Source: Crossaster papposus (taxonomy: Eukaryota > Echinodermata > Asteroidea > Velatida > Solasteridae). Taken from it: a stretch of DNA of 64,000 nucleotides. Of this stretch, positions 10,761 to 22,735 are shown piece after piece. Made by a program: the position numbers and the translations under genes. Each line of letters opens with the position of its first letter. Positions within the stretch are counted from its first letter, which is position 1. The stretch spans positions 930,001 through 994,000 of the forward strand of contig JBAIAA010000604.1 in the NCBI GenBank assembly GCA_037893245.1, written 5' to 3'. The notes under the pieces were generated by a model that had not been told where the DNA came from, did not search any database, and was given only the letters and a program-made list of their open reading frames with translations.

Positions 10761-10984
10761 TAAATGCATACAGGGAATACTTTCTCTCATCTGTATACTG
10801 TCTCTGGAAATAACAGGATCGAGTGGATGGATATAATATTTTCCATTGTGTTCAATGTGTCTTGTATAGGTTTTCCCGGACGATAAAATGTGCACATTAA
10901 TTTTTAAAAGATGCATTCGTTTCGTGCGAAATATGAACGTTCACAATCCCGTTTTCTAACTACCAATTATTGGGGATTCTTTTT

Positions 10985-11490
10985 TTATAGCTACACTTCC
11001 ACAGAAAAAAAACCTAAAATAATGTGGGTCGAAGTTTTTAGATGCTCGAAATTCTGAAAAAAATCCAAACCCATCAAAATTCATACATTATTATACAGAC
11101 TACCTAGCTGCAATTGGTGTAGGTTTTATTTATTTGTATAATAGGCCTACATGTAATACTTATGAATGAAGTGATAATATTTAGCCTTATTGTGATCAGC
11201 AGCAGTAGCGTAGCCAGAGTTCTCATTAATTCTAGCGGGGCGCAGTTCAAAATAAAATTTATGGTCATTGCCAGACAATAGGAGTTAGGACGTTAAAATA
11301 AAACTTCCAATCCAGAAATGCATGATCGCTAACAATAAATGTAATAACAAAATGTGAAAAGTAATCATGTTAAACTCAATGATAGCATTATTTTCTTCGA
11401 TTGCCAATATCCGGGTGGAGGGGGGCATGCGTCATTCTACGCCTCTCCGTACTCCACTGCACAAAAGTAGCCAAGTACTCGGCATTAAGC
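10985..11490. other. Spacer between TRIM B and C
   Basis: Closely matches 35585-36100 (between D and E) and more loosely 3510-4440. It carries the empty site of the 8-bp-TSD element at about 11,263. No gene. Confidence 0.6.
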
Positions 11491-11509
11491 AGTCAACTCT
11501 GTGTTTGAG

Positions 11510-12187
11510 GTCAGAGGTCTCTCGTAAAAAGCTATTCATCATACAACGGAAATTTTCAATATTGAGAAAGTGTGTTCATCAGAAAACAGCAGCCGAAGCT
11601 CTTGCTATGTGTACTTTCCTGCCGTATAGGGATAGAGAAACTAGATCCTAGTGCCCAGTGCTTAGTTGTAGCTGTGACTGAGTCTTCTGAGGCTGACAGA
11701 CTGCATGGAGAAAAAAGACGTTCAGACTGTACTAAAAAAGGCTACTTGTGCATTGAGGTGAGTGCTCATCATGTTGATAAAGGTTTTCCCAGTTTTGTTT
11801 AACTCTTATGTATTATATCGCTCCGGTAAATTCTATTTCTAGCGCATTTCATTTGCCTGTACATTTCTGGGTATTCTGAGATTTTATGTGGATGTTCATC
11901 AAGCCTGAAAAGCCGACAGGCCCTTCAAAATACGTCCAAAATTTAAGATCAGAAGCATTCCTAAATCGTAACTTTTCAGATGAAATAGAACGAAAATATA
12001 TTTTCAACAGTGTCAAATTGATGAAAACAAATGCTTTCAACGCCAATCCCCACCCCCATGAGACGAATTTTACAAATTTAAAGCGAATCCGAAATATTTA
12101 AATTGTACTGCACCTCAACTGGAATTCATTAGGAACTTTTAGAAAATGAAATTAAGAGCTCGACGAATTATTATTTTAATATTATAG
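11510..12187 (+). other. 5' noncoding exon and intron of TRIM gene C
   Basis: The exon ends TGCATTGAG at 11757 with donor GTGAGTGC. The intron is 11758-12187 with acceptor TTTTAATATTATAG. Confidence 0.6.
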
Positions 12188-12203
12188 AGTACAACTAAGC
12201 AAG

Positions 12204-13367
12204 ATGGCAGAGGGGGGTGTGATCGATCAAGTCTTGGAAGAGACAGAGACTCAAAAGGAACTCCAAGAATGTCCTATCTGTTACATTGAGTACAATGATC
12301 CTAGGATGCTAGACTGTTCGCACAGCTTCTGTCTGAAATGCCTGCAAGAACTCAAACTGACACGTAAAGACGAGAAGAATATCGTCTGTCCGTTGTGTCG
12401 AAAAGAGACAGCCCTGACTGAAGCTGGCGTCGACGTGCTACCAAAAGCTGACGATCAACAGAAACATACTGAAGGTCAGGTGTTAAAAGTCACGTGTCAG
12501 GCGTGCGATGAAGAAACCGAAGCCATTTCTCGATGCATGAATTGCAAGCATTATCTCTGCCGAGACTGCCAGAAGGCGCACACTCGGATGGCAGTTTTAA
12601 AGGGTCACAAGATTGTGGCGTTGACTGAGCTACCTTTGGAGTCTGAAGAAACAACAGGAGACACTGAACTCAAGAAAGCTCCCAAATGTCGCAAGCATCC
12701 AGATCAAGACGTCTGTTTGTATTGCAACACATGTGAAGTCCTCATATGTGATGAATGCACAAGCTTTGATCACAAACAATCCATGCATTCTCACGTCAAC
12801 ATTTACCAGGCGTTGAGCAGATGCAAACAAGAAGTAAACGAAGCCGTATCCGAAACGAAAGAAAGCATTGGAAAATTCATTTCAGTAAACCCATCTGCAG
12901 CCGATTCAAGAAAAAGACTTGACGACATGTTGGCAAAAACCTACTCTGAAATTTCACAGAAGGCAGAAAAGGAAATCGCCAAAATCAGAGCGAAAACACA
13001 ACAACTTGAAAAAGAGGCAAGGGACATCGCCACTAAACGAGATACGGAATTTGCTTATGCGAAAACGTCTGAGCTGATTCTGAGTAAAGTGAACGATGCG
13101 ATGACTACGGCAACGTGGTATGAGATCTTAGAGTCCAAGAAGAAGATGCTGCGGGATTTAAATGAGCAGGTGAAGGTGCACAAAAGTTCGGATATCAGGC
13201 ACGAGAAGTCATTCCTTGGCTTTAAGGAGAGTGAACAAGATGGTCAGCTTGGGTCTCTGCTCCTGAAGGAGAATCAGCAAAATACAAGTATGTTTGTTAC
13301 TTCCAGTCCGTCGTTTGGTATGTGTGCCCCTACAACTGGTGGATTTTCATTCGGAAAAGTGAAGTGA
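12204..13367 (+). CDS. TRIM-type RING/B-box protein C with FSFG end
   Basis: 387 residues, single coding exon, start codon aligned with A and E. It keeps the full RING C3HC4 set (ECPICYIEY to CPLCRKET), B-box 1-like (CQACDE to LKGHKIV) and B-box 2 (CRKHPDQD to HSHVNIY), then a coiled coil. Like A it lacks a SPRY or NHL domain. Its tail has a single SPSFG and ends GGFSFGKVK, so the terminal FSFG is conserved with A although the sequence between differs. Probable E3 ubiquitin ligase by family. Downstream lies a full-length TATAGG element. Its relation to E (one-to-one copies in duplicated blocks) is clear from shared flanks. Confidence 0.88.
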   Translation: MAEGGVIDQVLEETETQKELQECPICYIEYNDPRMLDCSHSFCLKCLQELKLTRKDEKNIVCPLCRKETALTEAGVDVLPKADDQQKHTEGQVLKVTCQACDEETEAISRCMNCKHYLCRDCQKAHTRMAVLKGHKIVALTELPLESEETTGDTELKKAPKCRKHPDQDVCLYCNTCEVLICDECTSFDHKQSMHSHVNIYQALSRCKQEVNEAVSETKESIGKFISVNPSAADSRKRLDDMLAKTYSEISQKAEKEIAKIRAKTQQLEKEARDIATKRDTEFAYAKTSELILSKVNDAMTTATWYEILESKKKMLRDLNEQVKVHKSSDIRHEKSFLGFKESEQDGQLGSLLLKENQQNTSMFVTSSPSFGMCAPTTGGFSFGKVK

Positions 13368-13467
13368 ACGCATGCAGGGACTACTTTCTCTCATCTCCAC
13401 TGTCTCTGTAAATAACAGTATAGAATGAATGGATATAATATTGTCCATTGTGTTCAATGTGTCTTGT

Positions 13468-14285
13468 AGAGATTTTTCCGGACGATATCAGAAAATGTGC
13501 AAATTAATTTGTAAAATATGCATTCGTTTCGTGCGAAATAGTATAAACGTTCACAATCTCGTTTTCTAATTAACAATTGATGATTTTTTTCCTACATAAA
13601 GGTACATTCAGCCATAAACAAAATCAGCGTACGATTTCCTGAATGTGCACTGAATTTAGTATATTTTAGTGCCAATTCGAATGCATACCCGCAATCCTGC
13701 GTTTCTTGTAATTTATCAAAAATCGATTTCGCTAAATGTGCAGCCGATTTTCTGGGCATTTATAAAAAATGTATGTTTGTCAAGCATTGGAATTAATGCA
13801 TGTGTTAACAAAAGTAACATACGGGGAACTAAACCAAATGGAGAGAGAAAAGCCAACAAATGAATTATCCATTAGGCCTTTAATACATTGGTTGGTTAAT
13901 TAATTAATTAGTCAAAATTGTATCATGAATTGTATCGGTCAATAAACTTTCCTTAAATTAAATGCAGAATATGCGAATTTCGATTATAAAAACAAAACAA
14001 AAACAATTCACTTCAGCATGTGAAAGAATGTCAAATCGATTTGCTGGGAAATAAATTGAACATTCTAATAAACGGCCACACATGCGTCAAACAGAAAGCT
14101 TAATCACGTATTTGTAATCGTTGAAATAAAAGGTTTATTTGAATGAAACAAAATTAAACCGAATGCTCGTTTTGGCCAAAATTAAACCCGGATATACGTC
14201 GTTATCAAAATCAGCGTGAAATTGAATGCATATTTTACGAATTAACGTGCACATTTTCCGATATCGTCCGGGAAAACCTATAATT
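13468..14285. mobile_element. TATAGG element downstream of TRIM C
   Basis: The left end reads TTTTTCCGGACGATATCAG and the right end GATATCGTCCGGGAAAACCT, inverted copies of each other. The body matches 7485-8160. The element therefore predates the duplication that separated units A and C. No ORF of interest. Confidence 0.7.
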
Positions 14286-14455
14286 ATTGGAATATTAATT
14301 ACTCCGGCTGACAAACTTGTTTTCACGCATTCTTTTAACTATTCGTGTATTTTTGAAAATCGTATTGGTTAAGAAGTGCTGCATGGGTACATGCATACTA
14401 TACACGTGTACACTGTGCCGAGTGTTCGGTATATGATGGTGTTTTTTATAATTAT

Positions 14456-14525
14456 TTGTAATTCATATTATGTAATTCATATTATGTAATTCATATTATG
14501 TAATTCATATTTGTAATTTCATATT
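14456..14525. repeat. 15-bp tandem repeat TATGTAATTCATATT
   Basis: Four to five copies of an AT-rich unit (TATGTAATTCATATT), decaying at the right edge. Confidence 0.85.
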
Positions 14526-14650
14526 TATATATTGTTTTTATTAACCATATTTTAATGAATTGTTGTATAAGTTTCATTTGTTTATAACTGTTAGCATAAT
14601 ACAGCTCTAAGGCTGTGACGTTTGAATTGTTAATAAACCAATAATAATAA

Positions 14651-16050
14651 TATAGGTTTTCCCGGACGATATCGCAAAATGTGCACATAAATTTGTAACT
14701 GGTGCATTCGTTTTCGTGCGAAATAGTATGAACGTTCACATTCCCGTTTTCTATTTAACATTTGATAATTCGTTTTTGCACAATGGTGCATCCAGTCGTA
14801 AGAAATCAGCACGCGATTTCCCGAATGTGCACTGAATTTAGTATGTTGATAATTCATTTTAGCGTGAATTTGAATGCACACCCGCAATCATGTTTTCCTT
14901 TTAATTTATCAACAATCAATTTCGCTAAATGTGCAGCCGATTTACTACGCATTAACGACTGGTCAATCATTGGAATCCATTTTTATGTGTTATCAAAAGT
15001 AACATAGGTGGCCTATGGGGGAATTAAACCAGGTGGTCTCATCTTTGAAACATACCAAATAAATGCTACATAAACCCCTAAGTTGAAGAACAAAAATCTT
15101 TATTTGCTCAGCATTTGCCACGATCGCATCATATAGCTAGATTTTACTTTATGCCCCCTAACATTTTCCAATAATGGCTGCAAGAGGAAGATACAGACGA
15201 GTCTCGGACGTTGATCGAAATCGTCTTATCGATGCCTTTGAGGCTGACGACGCGGACTACTTGGAGGTAGAAAATATACTGGACATCAACTACTCATGTC
15301 TTGGTGGATAGTTCATTGACGGATAGACAATTGAACTGATAAAATGACAGATAAGTCATTTACAAAAACATATTAACCTCAATCCACCAAAATCCTCATT
15401 TGGATAAATTCCTAAGTAACCTCAATCCTGCAAATTCATCCAGCATTAGGCCTTATGACCTAGAGCCTGCATTATCCTCCACTGGCGAACCCTTAAACGC
15501 CCTCAATCCTGCAAATTTCAAGTGACCTCATTCCTGCAAAATCCTGCAATTTGCAAAGAGAATTTTGAAGGATTTGGGATGGTTAGGGTTAAAATACATT
15601 TAAGATAAAGAGCCAACATATTATTGATCAATTAGTCCCACAATACATTGATTTGTTAATTATAAAACCCATGTTGTATCGTGAATTGTATAGCCATATA
15701 TACTTTTTGAAATTGAATGCAGAATATGCGAATTTAAATTATAACAAATGAAAAAGAATATTCAATTCAGGCCGTGACACAATGATAAATCGATTTGCTG
15801 CGAAATAGATTGCACATTCCTAATAATCGGCCACGCATACGTCAAACCGAAAGCCCAATCGTGTGTTTGTAATCGTTTAAATGAAACGCTAAGCACATTC
15901 ATTTATTTGAATTAAACAAAATTAAATTGAATGCTCGTTTTGGCGAAAATGAAACTCGGACATACGTCGTTCTAAAAAACAGCGCGAAATTGAATACATA
16001 TTTTACAAATAAATGTGCACATTTTGCGATATCGTCCGGGAAAACCTATA
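14651..16050. mobile_element. 1.4-kb TATAGG element, independent insertion
   Basis: Ends TATAGGTTTTCCCGGACGAT and the inverse, with terminal arms of about 45 bp extending through TGTGCACAT. Flanks are AT-rich and compatible with a TA target. The inside resembles the copies at 7485 and 13468 but carries about 0.6 kb more, including a short ORF (15174-15311) and a block with repeated CTCAATCCTGCAAA (about 15370-15560) that may be a nested insertion. Probably an internally deleted DNA transposon. Confidence 0.75.
15174..15311 (+). pseudogene. N-terminal helix-turn-helix fragment of a transposase
   Basis: A 45-codon ORF beginning MAARGRYRRVSDVDRNRLID then AFEADDADYLEVENILDIN. The basic start followed by RLIDAFE...DYLEVENILDIN resembles the first helix-turn-helix of mariner/IS630-like transposases, where the binding domain recognises the terminal repeats. 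The reading frame stops just where the recognition helix should continue. This fits a deletion derivative of the autonomous TATAGG element. Family assignment is inferred from the pattern only. Confidence 0.45.
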
Positions 16051-16184
16051 ATATATCATTAGTATTCAATAAATCTTGTTCCTTCATGCAAAAAAACAAC
16101 AAAATTGATCGGCGTTCTATACGACCCAGATAAACTCAGTTTCAGCAAAAGCCCTTAACTCATGAATAATTCATACTTTGTGTG

Positions 16185-16440
16185 TGACGTACTACCCATA
16201 TAAACGCATACATATGGTGGCCCTGAAGGGACTCCGCAGATCGCAAATATTGACGTCAAATTTGACGTCAATATTCGCGACTTTTGGGGAAAGTCGTGAA
16301 TATCGACGTCAAATTTGACGTCAATATTCGCGACTTTTTTGGAAAGTCGTGAATATTGACGTCAAATTTGACGTCGATATTCGCGATCTGCGGAGTCCCT
16401 TCAGGGCCACCATGTATGCGTTTTCATGGGTAGTACGTCA
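16185..16440. mobile_element. Palindromic foldback with three internal palindromes
   Basis: Outer arms TGACGTACTACCCAT... and ...ATGGGTAGTACGTCA pair over about 60 bp (including GGTGGCCCTGAAGG and CTCCGCAGATCGC). Between them the 18-bp perfect palindrome GACGTCAAATTTGACGTC occurs three times, separated by inverted (C/G)GCGACTTT...AAAGTCGTG segments. The whole can fold as one long stem or as a row of cruciforms. Confidence 0.85.
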
Positions 16441-16689
16441 TCACTTTTCGCTGGTTTACAAGTCCGCTGGTACTATATCGTGGATTTCATTGTGGTTTTC
16501 AGTGGATCTTTGCCGGGAACCAGTACAGGGCGGGAAATTTCAAAATCGAAGAATCGAGGTCAAATTTTTTTGGTCAAATTGCAACAAAATTATTTAGAGA
16601 AAAACATGACCGTAACAATAAAGTGTTACCTGAACACAACATAAACAAGGTCCGATAATAAATTTAATGTGTGAGTTTTCGTTGTTGTC

Positions 16690-17041
16690 CATCGTTAAGC
16701 TTTTTTAAATACATAAATAACGTAGTACTAGTTTATGTCGTTCCCAATTGTTTATTTCCTTGTAGCATAAAATCATACAAATAAAGCTTTTAGAAAGGTA
16801 TTTACTTGCTGAACACAGTTTGCAGCGTAAATCTTTTCATCAAAGCGATGCATTTTAAAGCTTTTGCGTGCGTCTCGATTTCAGACGTCGCTAGAGTCAT
16901 GAGCCGAACCACTGCAAATGTATGTAAATAAATGGTAATTCGAAGAATAACCTAGAGATATCCCACAATCCAGTTCATGTACGATCGATCGATCGGTGTT
17001 TGTTTGTTTGTAAATTGCATTCAAAACTCCAGTGCATTTAG
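16690..17041. repeat. TRIM flank segment, second copy, at the insertion point
   Basis: Matches 8218-8567. It ends in TAG (17039-17041), where the TIR elements begin. Confidence 0.8.
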
Positions 17042-17307
17042 TAAAGTATTTGCATCGCTGCTTTGTTCGGACTCCAGAGTCCACATTTGATCTTAGGTAT
17101 GGGTAGAAGGATTCGAGCGTAGAGACTATAGAATCCGAACAGCAGGACCAACCAGTATGGGGAGGGTGGGTGGGATAAATATTTTGGATCTTACCTGTCC
17201 TCGGAGCGACAAACCAAAGGCTTCTTCGACTTACCGTTCTCTCTCGTAGTGACCAAATTCACAAAGTGAATGTGGATCTTCCGACCGCTACGTCGCAGCG
17301 ATGCAAA
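17042..17307. mobile_element. 266-bp deletion derivative of the large TIR element
   Basis: Its first 73 bp (TAAAGTATTTGCATCGCTGC onward) are identical to the left end of the 15-kb element (17311-17383), and its last 47 bp are identical to that element's right end (32383-32429). It is flanked by TAG on both sides (17039-17041 and 17308-17310). It is a MITE-sized internal deletion of the same family lying head-to-tail with it. Confidence 0.85.
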
Positions 17308-17383
17308 TAGTAAAGTATTTGCATCGCTGCTTTGTTCGGACTCCAGAGTCCACATTTGATCTTAGGTATGGGTAGAAGGATTC

Positions 17384-18715
17384 TTCGCTCCGAACTTAGA
17401 CCCCCAATCCAATCCACTATTCTCTCTTCCTCTACCCCACAACCCCCATCCCATCCCATATCTCATCCCATTTCTCAGCCCTAATCTTACCCGTGATTAT
17501 CCTCGGGATACACAGCCTTTGCCACCAATAGTTTTTGTATCGATTTGTCTACCAGTTAATGGTCTTGATGTGTTGTTCCCTGCCGACAGGATCCTCTAGC
17601 CACTAACCCTCAAATGAGGACAAGCCCATGTTTTGCAGGTACCATCATCCTTGTTTGCACACTACCGCAAGGCGTTTGGCAACTTTCACTATTCCTCATA
17701 GAGCCGTCTCAAGCTGCCTTACCTTTATGCATTGTACTTTTCTCATTGTTCCCTTACTGCTGTAGCCGACCAATTCTTAATTTTGCTTTGTCACACGGTG
17801 TCGCCTCACCAGCCCTTGGCATGTTGCAAAATAGTGAAAGCCTGGACTACCCTGAGATGGATTGTAGCACCTTGACCATTCTTACAATGCACATAGTTTG
17901 TCTCCGTCTCGACGACATATATACATGCTGAAATCTGAGCTGCCTAAAACGACCTCTCGTCTTGCCCGTCAGCAAATTTCGAGTGAAAACCGCTTTCTCA
18001 CTGAGCCCATCCATCGGCGAAATTTGGCCGCCGCCCATTATACCTCCAGGTTGCTTCAAATTAAAGGACATCCTCATCCCAGTCGACCAGCGCTATTCGA
18101 ATTCCCTAAAATGTTACATATACAAAATCCTCCACAACATATTGTTAAAATTAAAACCTACCGTCCTGAAACCAAAACTTTACTTGACTGCGCAGGGGGA
18201 ACAACGAACAAATCAATGAAATCACAGCCAACACTAACATTTACCTTTAGTCCTTTCTTCCCAAAATTGTGAGAAAGTGGAACAAGCAACAAAAGGAAAC
18301 AAGCAACAAAAGGAAACAAGCAAAATGCAGCATACTGTGGCGGGAACTCCCCAGGCCAACCTAAGGCTGTTAGGATAAGTCGGACACCCATTAAACCGAC
18401 GACAATCTTCCCAACCCAAGGCTCTTCCCTATACGAGAGATCACTCAGAGCAACCTAAAGGCTAAGGGTGCAGGTCCGTTTTGGTGGACATATACCACCG
18501 ATTATGATGATGGCGATTACTCTCTGTTAATTACACAATAAACCTGTGAACAAAGACACCTTATTGTCGGTATAGGCCTACAAAGATCAACAATGATGAT
18601 TTATTCTCAACAATCAATACAATGTACGATAATTACGATTCAATTGGGGCTGTTTCCTTTCCTGAGTTCCTAATTACTGGGGAGGAAAACCTACTGCTTA
18701 CAGCAGCAACGCGCA
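17384..18715. other. Left interior of the 15-kb element
   Basis: C/T-rich sequence with short ORFs on both strands (for example 17614-17931 +). An AATAAA lies near 18537. No known domain. It could hold exons of an unrecognised element-encoded gene. Confidence 0.35.
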
Positions 18716-18935
18716 ACCGCATCAACAATGTGCAACGCCATACGCAACGCGCGACAGCATCAACAATGTGCAACGCCATGCGCAACGCCCAACTACGTAA
18801 TGTCCAACAGCATACGCAGTGCACAACAGCATACGCAGTGTACTGCAGCATACGCAATGTACTACAGCACAATGCACTATAGCGTACATAATATATTATC
18901 TCATATACTGTACAATGAACCACAGCATATACAAT
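18716..18935. repeat. Degenerate CAGCATACGCAATGT tandem array
   Basis: Imperfect repeats of 20-27 bp built from CAACA(A/G)CATACGCAATGT-like units. ORFs in this stretch on both strands follow from the repeat and are not called as genes. Confidence 0.7.
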
Positions 18936-20814
18936 GCACTAGTGGCGTGCGCAAATTACGTACAACTCAGAAACACAAGTCGTGAACCTACATGTACTGT
19001 ACTTTTTCCGGTGGCGCGGCACTCCACCAACTAACCATGAACACGCATTACGTACCACCCAGGTAAACACGTACACCATGTAAAAAACACCTACATGTAC
19101 TTACACCTATAGGCTTTGTTACACAATCTCGTGCATTCACGCAGCGAGTCACTGAGCGGTAAGCTCCGCCCAGCCAGCGCGCGCAACTACAGGTCACGTA
19201 CACCCTGGGTTACATTTCATTCATAAGGTTATAATTACAATAGCATAACAGCACTAAGTCATTGCACTTTCCGTCACAATGCCATTAACTTTGGGAGCAC
19301 CAAGCTTCGACGGCAAAACAGAGTGGACGAAATGAGTCTGACCTGTACTTACCAGCCTCACTGGACTGCTGGGCAGAATCTCCGTGTTATTTCGTTTCAA
19401 ACAATACTCACAATCTCCAATACTTTCCAGATGTCCCTTCTTCATCGTAACCCCTTCAATTGGTGCGCCAGACGAGGCCATTGTTTTGAAGAGTACCCAA
19501 TGATGTGCTTTCACTTCTGATGTGCCAAAGTTCTAAACCTGACTTGCATCCTTCCTCCGTCCCTCGTAGGCGTGTTGTCACGCGGCCGTCGTCTTGTATG
19601 CCGAACGAGGTCAGTGCTTGCTACAGCACTCTCCCACTTCAATGCATCATGGTCCTTCCTGCAAAGTATTCTTATGCAAATCGGTTAGCTCAGCTAAAAA
19701 TTTAAAATATATCCACTGATGCATGCTAGCCCCAAAGTATTCAAAATCATGATTTACCTCCTCCTTATGATTGATTAGCCGACAGTGGCCTTGATATTTA
19801 TCTCCTGATAATGCGCTTTGCCTAACTCATTCTGCGGCCTGCTTCCTTTATTTACGGTACTCATTCCCCAATTATTATTGTTAGTCCCATTTCACCTAGA
19901 GGTTTTATTATCTCATTGCTATAACCGGGGTTTATCTCCTCATTTGTTGTTTGCTTTATTTCTTAAACTTCACTGTTATTTGCAAAACAAAACCGTGGAC
20001 ATCAAAATTCATCGATTGGGCCACGCCCGCCATAGTGAGTGTCTTGTAGCGTGACGTGGGCATGGCCAAACACTTGCACAGTGCAATTTTAACCTTTGTG
20101 TAATTTCATACAAGCAGGTAACTAAAACCTTGAAGTGCTTAAAGGTTTCCTTTTCTCTGTATTAACAGTAATGGGAGTCGCATTTAGAAACGAAAAAAAA
20201 AACCCCAACCATTACTAAAACCAAGTGGGTATAATTTGCCTACAAGTGAAATACGTTAACTCAACCCAAGTGCAGAAAATCACGCTAAGGCGAAGAATCC
20301 CGCCGGACAGCATAGCTACCAATTGGTCAGACGTCAAAATCATGCAATGCGAGTTGTCGACCTCCCGAGAATCTGTGGCCACTGAATCGGCCTATCTGGC
20401 TTACATTCAAGGGGAATACAGAATACACATAAATAACCCCGTGCTATTTAAACTGGGGTTGTTGCCCCCATTGTCATGCCTCTGTTTTATTAGGCAATAT
20501 CTACAACCTACAAGCGTCAAACCTTATACGTTTTAGATCCAATTTACCATAAATACCCGCTTCATTATTCATTTCATCTTTCTTGACTATTTTATGTTGG
20601 TATTGCCTCGTTCCTGTTTTGTCTTCTATTGTAACAACCTTGACTTCCTATTGCTGTCTAAGTAATATTCATAACCCTTTGCTTGCCCTTGTTTGTTGCT
20701 TTGTTGCTTTATTACATTATTACATTATCATACTTTCTGCACAAGCATATTGTTCGTTTGTTGCCATTCTTGGCCGAATAACTAATACAACATATAAAAC
20801 ATAACAGATACCTT
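18936..20814. other. Interior of the 15-kb element, possible small exon
   Basis: No supported gene. On the minus strand an ATG in good context (about 19480) opens MASSGAPIEGVTMKKGHLES and meets a GTGAGT donor after about 22 codons (about 19416), which would suit a first exon. A downstream partner was not found. On the plus strand 19279-19335 reads PLTLGAPSFDGKTEWTK, which faintly resembles a retrotransposon gag motif. Neither is firm. Confidence 0.25.
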
Positions 20815-21944
20815 TAGTCCGGGAGCCCAGCCAGGTTTAATCATAATTTTGAGTGCAAAAGGTTTGAAGCGTGGGATATGTTGGGGTGACTGGGACAACT
20901 GCAAAATGGGTTTTCTTAAGTTTGGCGAGTGGTGCGTTGGGTGGGGGGAGCCCCTGACAGACCCCCCAAAATTCGATTTAATCATAATCTTGAGTGCAAA
21001 CATAATTTCTTCATGAGTCGAAAGTTTATCGTGTACTGAATAGGATTTGTATACTTAAGAAAAATATAATTGGTGCTAAGTACACTTAAGAAGGTCTTTA
21101 ATTAGTGCTAATTACACGTTTAATCATAATTTTGAGTGCAAGGATAAAACAAGTGTCAATGTGTAGCTGACACCTTGCTGGAGCAAAATCTGCCACTTAA
21201 GAAAGTTTCAAGTGGTGCCATCCCTAATTAAGAAAGGGTCAAAGGTCATCATAAGTCATTAAACACCAATAATTATAACGTTGAGTGCAACTTGCATTCA
21301 TGTGTATACAAACAGGTTATCATAGACCGATCACTGATCACAAGCTTAAGAACAGGATATATAGTGCAAAGAGTAAGAAGGTCTGTAATTAGTGCTAATT
21401 ACACGTTTAATCATAATTTTGAGTGCAAAAATAAAAGTGTCAATGTGTAGCTGACACCTTGCTGAAGCAAAATCCGCCACTTAAGAAAGTTACAAGTGGT
21501 GCCATCCCTAATTAAGAAAGGGTCAAAGGTCACCGGGGGTGTAAACTGAACACCAACAAAGAACAATGTAAGTGCAACTTACATTTCTATGTGGATCAAC
21601 CGTTTATTATGGACCAATCACTGATTACACAGCGCAATGTCCGATCAAAATGTCTGATTAATAAATGATTAGAATGATAATTGAAATCATAAAACGTCAA
21701 AGTGTACATGTACTTTACCAAACGCAGGAACAAAACCCACCGCATACGAAATATCACAAAACAGTCATGAAGTTCATTGCAATTGCCTGTACCCTCTCAA
21801 ACACGAATGGGTGTAAATATGTAGTACGTTAAAGTTAGGGAATACAAAGTTAAAGTTAGACAAGATGACAATACTGCCGCCTCTTAATGAAGAATGCGTA
21901 GTACCTAATGTTACCTAAGAGTTTGTTCAAAAGCAAATATAATC

Positions 21945-22735
21945 TATGTCGGTTGGGAAAGCAACAGCTCTGGATGGCATTAGTGTTAAAATGATCAGAA
22001 TTGCTTCACCTTATCTTAGGCATATATCATTAAATCTTTAACTGGGATTTTTAACCATAAGATGTGAGCGATACCCTACAAATTTGAAACATGCAGGAAA
22101 TAAATGTAGTACAGGTAACTATCGGCCTATTTCTATACTGCCAATTATCTCTAAGATTTTTGAAAGATAGGTGCACACATCGGTATATAGCTACCTTGAT
22201 GAAAACAATCTGATTCCTAGTTGCCAGTCAGGATTTAGACTCCTGCACTCAACTGAAAGCACCATTCACGACTTAACAAACATGTGTGTTGAGGCCATGG
22301 AGAATATAGAAGTTACAGGCAGTGTGTTTTTAGATCTCAGTAAAGTATTTAATTGTGTTAATCATGAAATCTTACCAGAGAAACTAGAAAAGATGAACAT
22401 GTCATCTTCTGTAATTAATTGGTTTATTAAAGTCGTAAATAAGTGACCGGAGTCAGTCTGTAAATATTGGCGGCACCATGTCCGTAAACATTGGTGTTCC
22501 GCACAAGGGTCGATACTAGTTCCTTATTTATACTAGTGATCTTCCATTTTCTATATTACCAAACTGCAACTTATTTATGTAAGCTGATGACTCCACGTCA
22601 ATATGTGAAGCTCCTCAAATACAGCTCTTACTAGTTTTCACAACTGGTGCGTAAGAAACAAGCTAGCATTAAACCCCCCTAAAACTAAATGTATGCTTAT
22701 TGGTACAAGGCAGAAAATATCCAATGTTGACTTAA
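21945..22735 (+). pseudogene. Reverse transcriptase fragment of a non-LTR retrotransposon
   Basis: Readable in pieces: VGKATALDGISVKMIRIASP (about 21955), NYRPISILPIISKIFER (about 22118), then the open frame 22171-22446 with SCQSGFRLLHSTESTIHDL and VFLDLSKVFNCVNHEILPEK. An ADDST box follows (about 22584), then NKLALN and PKTKCMLIGT (about 22660-22710). These are ordered RT blocks of the jockey/CR1-like group (fingers, palm A with DLSK.F, YADD, thumb). Stops and frame changes show that it is dead. It lies inside the 5-kb long-TIR element. Confidence 0.8.

Noticed and set aside
19254..19514. Possible gag-like or first-exon sequence near 19,300-19,480
   Set aside because: Two weak readings on opposite strands conflict, and neither extends into a recognisable protein.
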